From positions 1-64,000 of the forward strand of contig JBAQTC010000022.1 in the NCBI GenBank assembly GCA_049296795.1: 64,000 bases of DNA. The letters are read 5' to 3'. Below the pieces are notes generated by a model. It had not been told where the DNA came from. It did no database searches and saw only the letters and a program-made list of their open reading frames with translations. Position numbers and translations under genes: made by a program. Positions 51,011-59,108 of the stretch are shown here, in pieces. Position 1 is the stretch's first letter. Each line of letters starts with the position of its first letter. Origin of the DNA: CAXNKH01 sp049296795 (GTDB taxonomy: Bacteria > Pseudomonadota > Gammaproteobacteria > Burkholderiales > Burkholderiaceae_C).

Positions 51011-52276
51011 ATGATCAAGCGTTACTTCTGTGTGTTTTGGGTTGGCCTAGCGTGCTTGCCCACCTTCGCCCAGTTCCGGGTTGAAGTTTCTGGCGTGGGT
51101 TTGACTCAGCAACCGATTGCGGTGGCGGCGTTTCGGGGCGAAGCGGCTAGCTCACAAAAAATCAGCGCAATTGTTCAGGCCGATCTGGAGCGTAGCGGGC
51201 AGTTTCGCGCGGTCGATACCGGTGCGGGCCAGTACGACGAAGTGAGCCGCCCCGACTTGAGCTTGTGGCGGCAAAAAGCGGCGGATTCTCTGGTGCTCGG
51301 CAGCGTCAGTCGGCTGGCTGATGGCCGCTTTGATGTGCGCTACCGACTCTGGGATGTGGTGCGGGGCCAGGATCTGGCGGGGCAGAGTTATGCCGTGGTG
51401 CAGGGCGATTTGCGCTTGGCGGCGCACCGGATTGCGGATGCGATTTATGAAAAACTGACTGGGGAGAAAGGGGTTTTTTCAACCCGTATTTCCTATGTCA
51501 CCAAAGCCGCTGGTCGCTACCACCTGTGGGTGGCAGATGCCGATGGTGAGAACGCGCAAACTGCGCTGACCAGTCCGGAGCCGATTATTTCGCCAGCCTG
51601 GTCACCCAATGGCATGCAACTGGCTTATGTGTCGTTTGAGTCGCGTAAACCCGTGGTTTATGTCCACGATGTGGCCACCGGCAAGCGCCGTTTGATCGCC
51701 AATTTCAAGGGATCCAACAGTGCGCCAGCATGGTCACCTGACGGCGCGACCCTGGCTGTCACTTTGAGCCGTGATGGCGGCTCACAGCTCTTCAGCATGG
51801 ACGCGACCGGGGGTGAGCCGCGTCGCTTGGCCCAATCGTCCAGCATCGACACTGAACCAGTCTTTGCACCGGATGGCAAGACCCTTTACTTTGTCAGTGA
51901 CCGAGGCGGTGCGCCGCAGATTTACCGCATGGGTGCCAGGGGCGGTCAAGCGGAGCGGGTTACTTTTTCGGGCTCGTACAATATTTCGCCGTCCATCAGT
52001 CCCGATGGCCGTTGGCTGGCTTATATTTCACGGGTGAGCGGCGTTTTCAAGCTGCACGTGATGGAGTTGGCAACGGGTAATACCAGCGCCGTGACGGATT
52101 CAAGTGCTGATGAGCGCCCCAGTTTTGCCCCCAATAGCCGCTTGATTGTTTATGCAACCCAACTCAATGGCCGTGAAGCCCTGATGACGGTAACGCTCGA
52201 TGGTAAAGTGAAAGCACGTTTGGCGGGTCAGGGCGGCGATATTCGGGAGCCCAATTGGGGCCCGTTTCAGAAATAA
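51011..52276 (+). CDS. tolB: Tol-Pal system beta-propeller protein TolB
   Basis: A 421-residue periplasmic protein. A signal peptide (residues 1-19, ending PTFAQ) is followed by the TolB N-terminal domain, which starts FRVEVSGVG. A six-bladed propeller has repeats such as SPAWSPNGMQLAYVS, SAPAWSPDGATLAV and EPVFAPDGKTLYFVSD. TolB links Pal to the inner-membrane TolQRA complex during outer-membrane constriction. The ATG at 51011 has AAAGAA upstream. tolQ, tolR and tolA are not next to it. Confidence 0.96.
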   Translation: MIKRYFCVFWVGLACLPTFAQFRVEVSGVGLTQQPIAVAAFRGEAASSQKISAIVQADLERSGQFRAVDTGAGQYDEVSRPDLSLWRQKAADSLVLGSVSRLADGRFDVRYRLWDVVRGQDLAGQSYAVVQGDLRLAAHRIADAIYEKLTGEKGVFSTRISYVTKAAGRYHLWVADADGENAQTALTSPEPIISPAWSPNGMQLAYVSFESRKPVVYVHDVATGKRRLIANFKGSNSAPAWSPDGATLAVTLSRDGGSQLFSMDATGGEPRRLAQSSSIDTEPVFAPDGKTLYFVSDRGGAPQIYRMGARGGQAERVTFSGSYNISPSISPDGRWLAYISRVSGVFKLHVMELATGNTSAVTDSSADERPSFAPNSRLIVYATQLNGREALMTVTLDGKVKARLAGQGGDIREPNWGPFQK

Positions 52277-52301
52277 ATGAAATTAGAGGAGTTAATTGAT
52301 C

Positions 52302-52844
52302 ATGATAAAAATTATTTTGAGTTTGGCAATGGCCTTGTTGTTGGTGGCTTGCGGCTCCTCGGTGAAGCTCGATTCGGTCCCGGTTGAAGACCGCACTGGC
52401 GCTGCGGTAACACCTGACGCAGCAGGCGTCCCGGCGGTCGATGCTGGTACGGTGGGTAAAAGTGCTGTGACTTCGATCGATTTGGACAAGTCAGCCCAGG
52501 GTGTGAACGGCCCGCTGGCTGAACGTACGGTGTATTTTGAATACGACAGCTTCGCGATCAAACCAGAGTTTCAGTCTGTGATCGAGAAACAGGCCAATTT
52601 ACTCAAGGCCAACAAGGCCAGAAAAGTGGCGATTGAAGGCCACACCGACGAGCGTGGCGGACGTGAATACAACCTGGCCTTGGGTCAGAAGCGTTCGGAA
52701 GCGGTGCGCCGTGCGCTGAGTCTGTTGGGGGTGTCCGATAGTCAAATGGAAGCAGTCAGTTTTGGCGAAGAGAAACCGGCACAACCAGGCAGCGATGAGG
52801 CCTCCATGGCGAAAAATCGCCGTGCTGAAATCAGCAGTCGTTGA
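52302..52844 (+). CDS. pal: Peptidoglycan-associated lipoprotein Pal
   Basis: A 180-residue outer-membrane lipoprotein. A signal peptide ends in the lipobox LLVAC, with the Cys as lipidation site. A flexible linker follows, then an OmpA-like domain with VYFEYDSFAIKPEFQ, the peptidoglycan-binding EGHTDERGGREYNLALG and VSFGEEKP. It anchors the outer membrane to peptidoglycan. The ATG at 52302 follows GAGGAG, and an in-frame TTG at 52296 is nearer to it. It overlaps or abuts cpoB. Confidence 0.95.
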   Translation: MIKIILSLAMALLLVACGSSVKLDSVPVEDRTGAAVTPDAAGVPAVDAGTVGKSAVTSIDLDKSAQGVNGPLAERTVYFEYDSFAIKPEFQSVIEKQANLLKANKARKVAIEGHTDERGGREYNLALGQKRSEAVRRALSLLGVSDSQMEAVSFGEEKPAQPGSDEASMAKNRRAEISSR

Positions 52845-52864
52845 TTTTCATTCGGGCAGCGGGC

Positions 52865-53674
52865 GTGAGAACATTTAAAAACCTGGCCTTCATCCTGCTG
52901 GCTGCTGGCTGGCTGATTTCGGCCCAGGCTGCTTTGTTTGAGGATGACGGTGCGCGCCGTGCCATTTTGGAGTTGCGTGAGCGATTGGAGTCTTTGCGTA
53001 CCGGAATGGAACAAAGAATCATCAGTATTCGTGAAGAGTCGCGTGAAGAAACTCGGCTCGGGCTGGAGAAGTCCAACGAGGAAAATGCGCAGATGCGGCG
53101 CAGCTTGCTCGAATTACAAAACCAGATTGAAGTTGTGCGCAAGGAGTTGCAGCAAACGCGGGGTCAAAATGAACAACTCGCACGGGATCTGTCCGAGTCA
53201 CAGCGTGTGCAAAAAGATGTGGTTCAGCTGGTTGACGATCGGCTTCGTAAGTTTGAGCCGCTGAAGGTTTCGATCGATGGCAAGGACGCCGAGGTTGATC
53301 CGGCAGAAAAAAGAGAGTTCGATAACGCGCTGGCCATTTTTCGCAAAGGCGACTTTGTGATGGCCAACACCTTGTTTGAGAGTTTCCTCAAGCGTTATTC
53401 GCAAAGTCCTTATCGGGCTTCCGCTTTGTTCTGGCAGGGCAACTCCCAATACGCCAATCGACAATTCAAGGAAGCCATTGCGATCTTTCGCAGCCTGTTG
53501 GCCCATGCGCAAGATCATGCCCGGGCACCCGAGGCGGTACTTTCAATTGCTAACTGTCAAATCGAGCTCAAAGACAACAAGGCCGCACGCAAGACGCTGG
53601 AAGATCTGATCAAGGCCTACCCCCAATCAGAAGCAGCCCCTGCAGCCAAAGAGCGGTTGACACGCTTGAAGTAA
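52865..53674 (+). CDS. cpoB: Cell division coordinator CpoB (YbgF)
   Basis: A 269-residue periplasmic protein. GTG at 52865 gives a clean signal peptide (FILLAAGWLISAQA). A TTG at 52841 overlapping the pal stop is the alternative. A coiled coil rich in Glu, Arg and Leu covers about residues 35-115, and a TPR domain covers about 145-265 (KGDFVMANTLFESFLKRY, ALFWQGNSQYANRQF). CpoB couples Tol-Pal to peptidoglycan synthesis during constriction. The order tolB-pal-cpoB is the common one. Confidence 0.92.
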   Translation: MRTFKNLAFILLAAGWLISAQAALFEDDGARRAILELRERLESLRTGMEQRIISIREESREETRLGLEKSNEENAQMRRSLLELQNQIEVVRKELQQTRGQNEQLARDLSESQRVQKDVVQLVDDRLRKFEPLKVSIDGKDAEVDPAEKREFDNALAIFRKGDFVMANTLFESFLKRYSQSPYRASALFWQGNSQYANRQFKEAIAIFRSLLAHAQDHARAPEAVLSIANCQIELKDNKAARKTLEDLIKAYPQSEAAPAAKERLTRLK

Positions 53675-53718
53675 GCAGCGCTGGCCCAGGGCCAAGTTTG
53701 TCCCTATAAAATCTTGGC

Positions 53719-54834
53719 ATGCAGATTTCCGAGATATCCAACCTCAACAGCCAGGTGCTTTGGGCGACATTTTTCCTGTCTTTGACGCTCGGAGCCTTGT
53801 TGCAGCGTACCCATTTTTGCACCATGGGCGCGGTCAGCGATGTCGTCAATATGGGCGATTGGACGCGCATGCGGCAGTGGATTCTTGCCATCGGTGTGGC
53901 CATGTGCGGATTTGCTGCTCTAGGCTATGCCGGCTGGATCGATCCGAGCAAAGCCCTTTATGTCAGCAGCCGCTGGATCTGGTTATCCGCGACCGTGGGG
54001 GGGCTCATGTTTGGTTTTGGCATGGTGCTGGCTTCGGGTTGTGGCAGCAAGACCTTGGTGCGTGTCGGCGGCGGTAGTCTTAAGTCGCTAATCGTTTTGA
54101 TGGTCATGGGTTTGGCTGCTTTTGCCACGCTCAAGGGAATCACCGCCGTGCTCAGGGTGGCCACTGTTGATCGGGTGGCGATTGACTTTTCAGCCTTGGC
54201 AACTTTGGGGCAGGGGTTGGCGCTTGTATTCGGAATCCAAGTTACGCTGGCCAATTTGCTGGCCGGGTTGGGCTTGGGGTCTGCATTGATGCTTTGGGCG
54301 CTTGCAGGCAAAGAATTTCGCAGTCTAGAGAATTTGTCAGCCGGCATCGGGGCTGGCGCCGTGGTGGTCGCCATGTGGTGGGTCAGTGGAAATCTGGGTT
54401 ACATCGCCGAGCATCCAGAGACTTTGCAGGAAGCTTTTTTGGCCAGTGCCTCGGGCCGGATGGAAGCCTTGAGTTTTGTGGCACCGGTGGCCTACGCGCT
54501 GGACTGGTTGATGTTTTTCAGTGACAAAAGCAAGGTTCTGACCCTCGGTATTGTTTCGGTTGTTGGCATGATTTTAGGATCCAGCGTCTGTGCGGTCTGG
54601 CAAAAAAGCTTTCGCTGGGAAGGTTTCGGCAGTACGGAAGACGTGGCCAACCATTTGATCGGGGCGGTGTTGATGGGGATCGGTGGTGTGACTGCGATGG
54701 GTTGCACCATAGGCCAGGGTTTGAGTGGTGTTTCCACCCTCTCGGCCACCAGTCTGGTCGCTTTGCTGGCGATCATTGCCGGCGCAGTGGCGGCCCTGAA
54801 ATACCAAATCTGGCGGCTCGATCGCCTTGCTTGA
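53719..54834 (+). CDS. YeeE/YedE family sulfur-compound transporter
   Basis: A 371-residue membrane protein with about nine hydrophobic segments. Conserved cysteine-bearing stretches RTHFCTMGAV, LASGCGSKTL and AMGCTIGQGLSG are typical of the YeeE/YedE family, whose TsuA members import thiosulfate by passing it along such cysteines. The start has no strong ribosome site, but TATAAA lies 11 bases upstream and might be part of a promoter. It overlaps tcdA by 8 bases. Thiosulfate or a related sulfur compound is the likely substrate. Confidence 0.85.
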   Translation: MQISEISNLNSQVLWATFFLSLTLGALLQRTHFCTMGAVSDVVNMGDWTRMRQWILAIGVAMCGFAALGYAGWIDPSKALYVSSRWIWLSATVGGLMFGFGMVLASGCGSKTLVRVGGGSLKSLIVLMVMGLAAFATLKGITAVLRVATVDRVAIDFSALATLGQGLALVFGIQVTLANLLAGLGLGSALMLWALAGKEFRSLENLSAGIGAGAVVVAMWWVSGNLGYIAEHPETLQEAFLASASGRMEALSFVAPVAYALDWLMFFSDKSKVLTLGIVSVVGMILGSSVCAVWQKSFRWEGFGSTEDVANHLIGAVLMGIGGVTAMGCTIGQGLSGVSTLSATSLVALLAIIAGAVAALKYQIWRLDRLA

Positions 54835-55603
54835 ACTTGATCGTCGCTTTGGAGGGCTTGACCGACTCTACGGTGTAGATGGCGCCCAACGCATCCGACA
54901 GGCCCATGTGGCTGTCATCGGTATCGGTGGCGTGGGTTCCTGGGCAGTTGAGGCTTTGGCCCGTAGCGGGGTAGGGCGTCTGACCTTGTTCGATCTGGAT
55001 CACATTGCTGAATCCAATATCAATCGTCAGGTGCATGCGCTCGATAACACGCTGGGACAGGCAAAAGTGCTGGCCATGCGGGAAAGAATTTCCAGAATCA
55101 ATCCGGATTGTCAAGTCGATTGCCTAGAGGAATTCGTCAGTCCCGAGAACTGGTCCAGCCTAGTTCCTGCGGATGTGACAGCCGTGATCGACGCCTGTGA
55201 CCAGGTACAAGCCAAAACAGCCATGGCAGCTTGGTCGCTGCGTGTTGAAAAACTGTTCATTTCGGTTGGTGCTGCAGGCGGCAAACGCCACGCCTACAAG
55301 GTCGATATCGATGATCTTTGTCACACCACGCACGACCCTTTGTTGGCCCAGTTGCGCTATCGACTGCGCAAGCAGCATGGTGCTGCCCGTGAGGGTAAGA
55401 AAATTGGCGTGAGCTGTGTCTTTAGCCGTGAAGCGGTAAGTCCGCCCGACGCTTCTTGCTTGGTCGAGGGTGACGGTTCGCTTAACTGCCATGGTTACGG
55501 ATCCGTGGTCAGCGTCACGGCTACTTTTGGACAGTGTGCAGCGGGCTGGATTCTTGATCAAATTTCGATTGGCGCCAAGGATCAATCTAAAACAACGTTA
55601 TAA
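54827..55603 (+). CDS. tcdA: tRNA threonylcarbamoyladenosine dehydratase
   Basis: A 258-residue E1-like enzyme of the ThiF/MoeB group. RRFGGLDRLYG opens the protein. The ATP site is VAVIGIGGVGSWAVEALARSG with SNINRQVHA, and DACDQVQAKTAM carries the adenylation Asp. VSAGAAG-like and SCVFSREA blocks are typical of TcdA/CsdL rather than ThiF, as is the absence of the CxxC zinc pairs. It cyclises t6A at position 37 of tRNAs. It starts at a TTG inside the end of the transporter gene. Confidence 0.9.
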   Translation: MLELDRRFGGLDRLYGVDGAQRIRQAHVAVIGIGGVGSWAVEALARSGVGRLTLFDLDHIAESNINRQVHALDNTLGQAKVLAMRERISRINPDCQVDCLEEFVSPENWSSLVPADVTAVIDACDQVQAKTAMAAWSLRVEKLFISVGAAGGKRHAYKVDIDDLCHTTHDPLLAQLRYRLRKQHGAAREGKKIGVSCVFSREAVSPPDASCLVEGDGSLNCHGYGSVVSVTATFGQCAAGWILDQISIGAKDQSKTTL

Positions 55604-55604
55604 T
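55599..55604 (+). promoter_or_regulatory. Probable -10 box of the tRNA-Lys promoter
   Basis: A perfect TATAAT overlaps the tcdA stop codon. It is followed by a GC-containing discriminator and places the start about 39 bases before the tRNA. The -35 region at the proper distance is weak, so this promoter call is moderate. Confidence 0.45.
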
Positions 55605-55649
55605 TTGAGGCTCGACAGGGTGTGAAAATTACCCGGTCAAAAAGTTTCA

Positions 55650-55725
55650 GGGATGTTAGCTCAGTTGGTAGAGCAGCGGACTTTTAATCCGTTTGTCGTG
55701 GGTTCGACCCCCGCACATCCCACCA
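55650..55725 (+). tRNA. tRNA-Lys (anticodon TTT)
   Basis: A 76-base tRNA. The acceptor stem GGGATGT (55650-55656) pairs fully with ACATCCC (55715-55721), then comes discriminator A and an encoded CCA. The D-arm TAGCTCAGTTGGTAGAGC, the anticodon loop CTTTTAA with TTT at 55683-55685, and the T-loop TTCGACC with stem GTGGG/CCCGC are all in place. A single G-T pair closes the anticodon stem. Confidence 0.98.
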
Positions 55726-55746
55726 TATAAGCCTTAAAGGCATTGA

Positions 55747-55780
55747 AAAGCCTGCTACTTAATTGCTAGCAGGCTTTTTT
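55747..55780 (+). terminator. Rho-independent terminator after tRNA-Lys
   Basis: AAAGCCTGCTA (55747-55757) pairs perfectly over 11 bases with TAGCAGGCTTT (55767-55777) around a 9-base loop, and six T residues run to 55780. It ends the tRNA transcript 22 bases after the CCA. It is the clearest terminator in the window. Confidence 0.92.
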
Positions 55781-55830
55781 GTTGTAACTTGGAGTTGTTT
55801 AAACTACGGATTGACTACAGCGAAATACTT

Positions 55831-56079
55831 ATGAACGACTCATCACCATTGCCGCCCCTGCCTGATCATCTGTCTGTTGATCCGCGCAGTCCTCACCACG
55901 TTGCAGCTGTGTTTGCATACGAAGTTGGCATTCGGTTCAACGACAAGGAGCGCATGGATGTCGAGGAATATTGCATCAGCGAGGGCTGGGTTAAGGTTCC
56001 GGCGGGTAAAACGCTGGATCGCAAAGGCCATCCGCTGATGATCAAGCTGAAGGGAAAAGTCGAGGCTTTTTACCGCTAA
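55831..56079 (+). CDS. DUF3297 family small protein
   Basis: An 82-residue protein I recognise as DUF3297: LPDHLSVDPRSPHH near the N-terminus, then GIRFNDKERMDVEEYCISEGW and a basic end (GHPLMIKLKGKVEAFYR). The fold and role are not established as far as I know. The ATG at 55831 gives the family N-terminus, and in-frame codons upstream to 55789 lie against the terminator. It is convergent with thiE and overlaps it by 4 bases. Confidence 0.82.
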   Translation: MNDSSPLPPLPDHLSVDPRSPHHVAAVFAYEVGIRFNDKERMDVEEYCISEGWVKVPAGKTLDRKGHPLMIKLKGKVEAFYR

Positions 56080-56981
56080 AGCGCAAGCGCTGATCGGATC
56101 TGATGCTGGAGCTTGGCGGCTACGATTTCTGGCTGAGCAGCAGACACGATGGCACGCACCACAGCAACCGAACCGACTCCACTGGCGAGAACCTCGTTCA
56201 TGCTGTTGGCGTCGATACCTCCGATGGCGACCAGGGGATAGTCCCGCATCAATCGCGCGTAAGCATGCAAGCGTCCTGTACCTTGTGCTGCAGTGGCCAT
56301 TCGTTTGAGCGTGGTCGGAAAGACGGCGCCCATGGCGATATAACTTGGACTGAAACTGTCGGCATACAACATTTCGGCGTAGCCGTGGCTGCTCAGACCT
56401 AGCCTGAGGCCGGCAGATCTTATGGATTGCAGATCGGCCTGCGCCAAATCTTCTTGACCCAGGTGAACGCCGTATGCGCCGGCATCGATCGCAGCTTGCC
56501 AATGGTCGTTGATAAAGAGCAAGGATGAGGTGCCCTGAACCGCGGCGACGGCAGCTCGAGTTTCGTTTTGCACCGCCTGGGCATCGTCAGACTTGAAACG
56601 CAGCTGAACTGTCGGCACACCGGCTTGCGCCATCCGTCCAACCCAGGCCGCATCGGGTAGTACGGCGTACAAACCCAGTTGTCGAGGGCAAGGCGCAAAA
56701 GACTGAGATCTTGGCCAGGCAGATAGGGCGAAATCTGCAGGGTGATCAGGCCAGTCGGTTGGATTGAATTGACCGGTTCGTTGCACGCTGTTCTGCCAAG
56801 CCTGAGCCAGCACTTCGGCATCAATTTCGATGAATCCTAGCATCAGGCAAGCCTGTTTGGTGGCCCGGTAAATTGGGTCGTCGCTACTGAACTTCAGATC
56901 AAGCGAGTCCTCGACCGGCAGCCCGAGTTTGCTGTGCTGGGCCAACACGATGGCATGCACTCGGTTCAAGTGATCGCTCAT
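56076..56981 (-). CDS. thiE: Thiamine phosphate synthase with N-terminal extension
   Basis: A 301-residue protein. Residues about 100-300 are ThiE: LGLYAVLPDAAW, TVQLRFKSDD, LLFINDHWQAAI, GVHLGQEDL, LGLSSHGYAE, YIAMGAVFPTTLK and PLVAIGGI, covering pyrophosphate and pyrimidine sites. It joins HMP-PP and thiazole phosphate. The first about 100 residues are extra compared with the usual length of about 210 and resemble no domain I can name. The ATG at 56981 lies 2 bases after the thiG stop, and an in-frame start at 56999 would overlap thiG. Confidence 0.9.
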   Translation of the reverse strand: MSDHLNRVHAIVLAQHSKLGLPVEDSLDLKFSSDDPIYRATKQACLMLGFIEIDAEVLAQAWQNSVQRTGQFNPTDWPDHPADFALSAWPRSQSFAPCPRQLGLYAVLPDAAWVGRMAQAGVPTVQLRFKSDDAQAVQNETRAAVAAVQGTSSLLFINDHWQAAIDAGAYGVHLGQEDLAQADLQSIRSAGLRLGLSSHGYAEMLYADSFSPSYIAMGAVFPTTLKRMATAAQGTGRLHAYARLMRDYPLVAIGGIDANSMNEVLASGVGSVAVVRAIVSAAQPEIVAAKLQHQIRSALAL

Positions 56982-56983
56982 GT

Positions 56984-57781
56984 TCAAGCCTGATGCCAAA
57001 AAGGAGTGCCCAACACCGGTGTGCTGGGTTGGGCCGAGTCTTGCGCGACCATGGCGCCCGATAGAAATGCCGAGCGTCCGGCTTGGACGGCAGCGGCGAA
57101 CGCTTGGGCCATCACCACCGGGTCCTGCGCCAAAGCGACAGCGGTATTGAGTAAAACAGCGTCAAAGCCCCATTCCATGACCTGGCAAGCGTGCGACGGC
57201 AGGCCTAATCCGGCATCGACGATTAGCGGGACACTCAAGCGCTCGCGCAGAGTACGAAGTGCGTAGGGGTTGATCGGGCCTTTGCCGGTACCGATGGGGG
57301 CGGCCCAAGGCATGACCGCCTGACAACCCACATCAACCAAACGCTGGCACAGCACCAGATCTTCCGTGCAATAGGGCAGGACTTGAAAGCCTTCTTTGAT
57401 CAAGTGTTCAGCAGCTTGGACCAGGTTCAGTGTATCGGGCTGTAAAGTGTAATCGTCACCAATGAGCTCAAGTTTGATCCAGGGGGTGTCAAATACCTCA
57501 CGCGCCATCTGGGCCGTGGTAATCACTTCTTGAACGCTGTGGCAACCCGCTGTATTGGGCAAAACGGGCACCTTGAGCTGGCGCAGCAAGCCCCAAAACC
57601 CGTTGCTGCTTTCTTCCGGGGCAGCTGTTTGACGTCGCAGCGATGCCGTAAGCATGGCCGGGTTGGACTGCCGGACAGCCGACTCCAGTAGGGCAGGCGA
57701 TGGGTAACGGGCCGTACCAAGCAACAAGCGGCTGTGAAAGGTTTGGCCGTAGAGGATGAGGGGATCGGTTGAGCTTGACAT
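56984..57781 (-). CDS. thiG: Thiazole synthase ThiG
   Basis: A 265-residue TIM-barrel enzyme that builds the thiazole phosphate ring of thiamine from deoxyxylulose phosphate, ThiS thiocarboxylate and iminoglycine. SRLLLGTARYPSPALLESAV, the Schiff-base lysine in TPWIKLELIGDD, CQAVMPWAAPIGTGKGP and VDAGLGLPSHACQVMEWGFDA are the family blocks. It is 12 bases downstream of thiS and 2 bases upstream of thiE. Confidence 0.96.
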   Translation of the reverse strand: MSSSTDPLILYGQTFHSRLLLGTARYPSPALLESAVRQSNPAMLTASLRRQTAAPEESSNGFWGLLRQLKVPVLPNTAGCHSVQEVITTAQMAREVFDTPWIKLELIGDDYTLQPDTLNLVQAAEHLIKEGFQVLPYCTEDLVLCQRLVDVGCQAVMPWAAPIGTGKGPINPYALRTLRERLSVPLIVDAGLGLPSHACQVMEWGFDAVLLNTAVALAQDPVVMAQAFAAAVQAGRSAFLSGAMVAQDSAQPSTPVLGTPFWHQA

Positions 57782-57793
57782 GATGAGATGGGT

Positions 57794-57991
57794 TTAACCG
57801 CCGGTTACCGGAAAAATGATGTCAATGCGGTCATTAGGCTGCAAAATTTTCTGGAGGTACTGGGTGTTGGGGACGAATTGCAAGTTCACAGCCGCAGCAA
57901 AAGGCGGTTTAGCATCGAGCCGGGCCACTGCATCAGCCAGCGTTGACCCCTCATCGAATTCGTGCGAGGTTTTATTGATCGAAACGTTCAT
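57794..57991 (-). CDS. thiS: Sulfur carrier protein ThiS
   Basis: A 65-residue ubiquitin-like protein ending in VTGG, the Gly-Gly that becomes the thiocarboxylate. SINKTSHEFDEGSTLADAV gives the beta-grasp start, and LQPNDRIDIIFPVTGG is the C-terminus. It hands sulfur to ThiG. The ATG at 57991 is 2 bases after the thiO stop, and a TTG at 57997 overlapping it is possible. The activating ThiF is not adjacent. TcdA at 54827 is a relative but a different enzyme. Confidence 0.93.
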   Translation of the reverse strand: MNVSINKTSHEFDEGSTLADAVARLDAKPPFAAAVNLQFVPNTQYLQKILQPNDRIDIIFPVTGG

Positions 57992-57993
57992 GG

Positions 57994-59094
57994 TCAAGTG
58001 TCAGGGGTTTGCAGGTTCAGCGCCCATTGTGCCGCCAAGCTAGACTCACCCTGCACCAGCAGTTCCATCACAACGTCGAGCAGAGCCGGTGCGATCAGAA
58101 AGCCATGGCGGTACAAGCCATTAATTTGCAGGCTGCGCGGTCCAATCTGCTGGATTGCCGGCAGATTGTCGGGCAGGGCGGGGCGGCATTGGGTGGCAAT
58201 CTCCAGGATTCGAGCTTCAGCAAAACCGGTGTGCACGGCATAGGCCGCACTGAGCAACTCCAAAGTGGAACGAACGCTGGCGGGGGAAAAGTCTTCTGAC
58301 TCAATTTCCGTTGCGCCTATCACGAAAACATGGTCGGGCTTGGGAGCTATGTAGATCGGGTAACGTGGGTGCAACAGCCGCGTTGGTCGGCTCAGAGAGA
58401 CTTCGGGGGCGTGAACCCGGATCACTTCGCCGCGCACACCACGCAGAGCGGGCCAATTCATTTGCGCTCCCAGTCCGCGGCAGTCAAACACCCAATCGGG
58501 TTGACCGGTCTGACCGGGACTGAAATCAGAAGGTGAGCGTGGACTGTTCCAATGCATGTTTGCGCCCAGAGTTTGCATTTGTTGCAACAAGGCAGCAAGC
58601 AGTTCTCGGTTGTCGAGTTGACCTTCACCTGGAAGATAAAGGCCTTGGGAAAATCGTACACCGAGTGAGGGCTCGAGTTGGGCAATCTGGGACGAGCTCA
58701 GACTTTGGGCCTGAGGTAATTCAGGAATGCGACTGCTGGTATGGGCCATTTGGCGAGAGAAACGAACGGCTTCGGCGCCATCTTGGCGATGCCACAAAAT
58801 CAAGCTGCCCTGTTGCTGAAAGAAAACTGGCTGGCTGAGCTGAGCGATCAGTTCAGGCCATCGGCGCAAGGCGTGCCGTCCCATTTGAACCACCGAGGTT
58901 TCAGTCACGGCTGATTCGGCCAAGGGGGCCAACATGGCAGCCGCAACCCGAGCGGCAGAACCTTGGCCATCAGCACCCGCGGCCTCAAACACAGTGACCT
59001 GATGGCCGCAACGCAACAGTTCACAGGACAACAGCCTTCCCATCAGGCCGGCACCAAGAACCACCATCGACTGTGGGGATGAGGCGTAACTCAT
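57994..59094 (-). CDS. thiO: Glycine oxidase ThiO
   Basis: A 366-residue FAD-dependent oxidase of the DAO family that makes iminoglycine for ThiG. FAD motif VVLGAGLMGRLLSCELLRCG near residue 10, RVAAAMLAPLAES, and late RHGFLIAPALLDVV. HPRYPIYIAPKP is also typical. Presence of ThiO rather than ThiH marks an oxygen-dependent pathway. The ATG at 59094 has TGGAAA upstream, and the start lies 14 bases from the divergent thiD start. Confidence 0.92.
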   Translation of the reverse strand: MSYASSPQSMVVLGAGLMGRLLSCELLRCGHQVTVFEAAGADGQGSAARVAAAMLAPLAESAVTETSVVQMGRHALRRWPELIAQLSQPVFFQQQGSLILWHRQDGAEAVRFSRQMAHTSSRIPELPQAQSLSSSQIAQLEPSLGVRFSQGLYLPGEGQLDNRELLAALLQQMQTLGANMHWNSPRSPSDFSPGQTGQPDWVFDCRGLGAQMNWPALRGVRGEVIRVHAPEVSLSRPTRLLHPRYPIYIAPKPDHVFVIGATEIESEDFSPASVRSTLELLSAAYAVHTGFAEARILEIATQCRPALPDNLPAIQQIGPRSLQINGLYRHGFLIAPALLDVVMELLVQGESSLAAQWALNLQTPDT

Positions 59095-59108
59095 AGATAA
59101 TTTCCAGC

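Noticed and set aside
53676..53700. Hairpin TGGCCC/GGGCCA after cpoB as a terminator
   Set aside because: The stem is short and only three T residues follow, so it cannot be called a Rho-independent terminator with confidence.
54827..55603. ThiF for the thiamine pathway
   Set aside because: The protein lacks the CxxC zinc pairs of ThiF/MoeB and has the blocks of the t6A-cyclising TcdA, so the thi genes nearby are not sufficient evidence.
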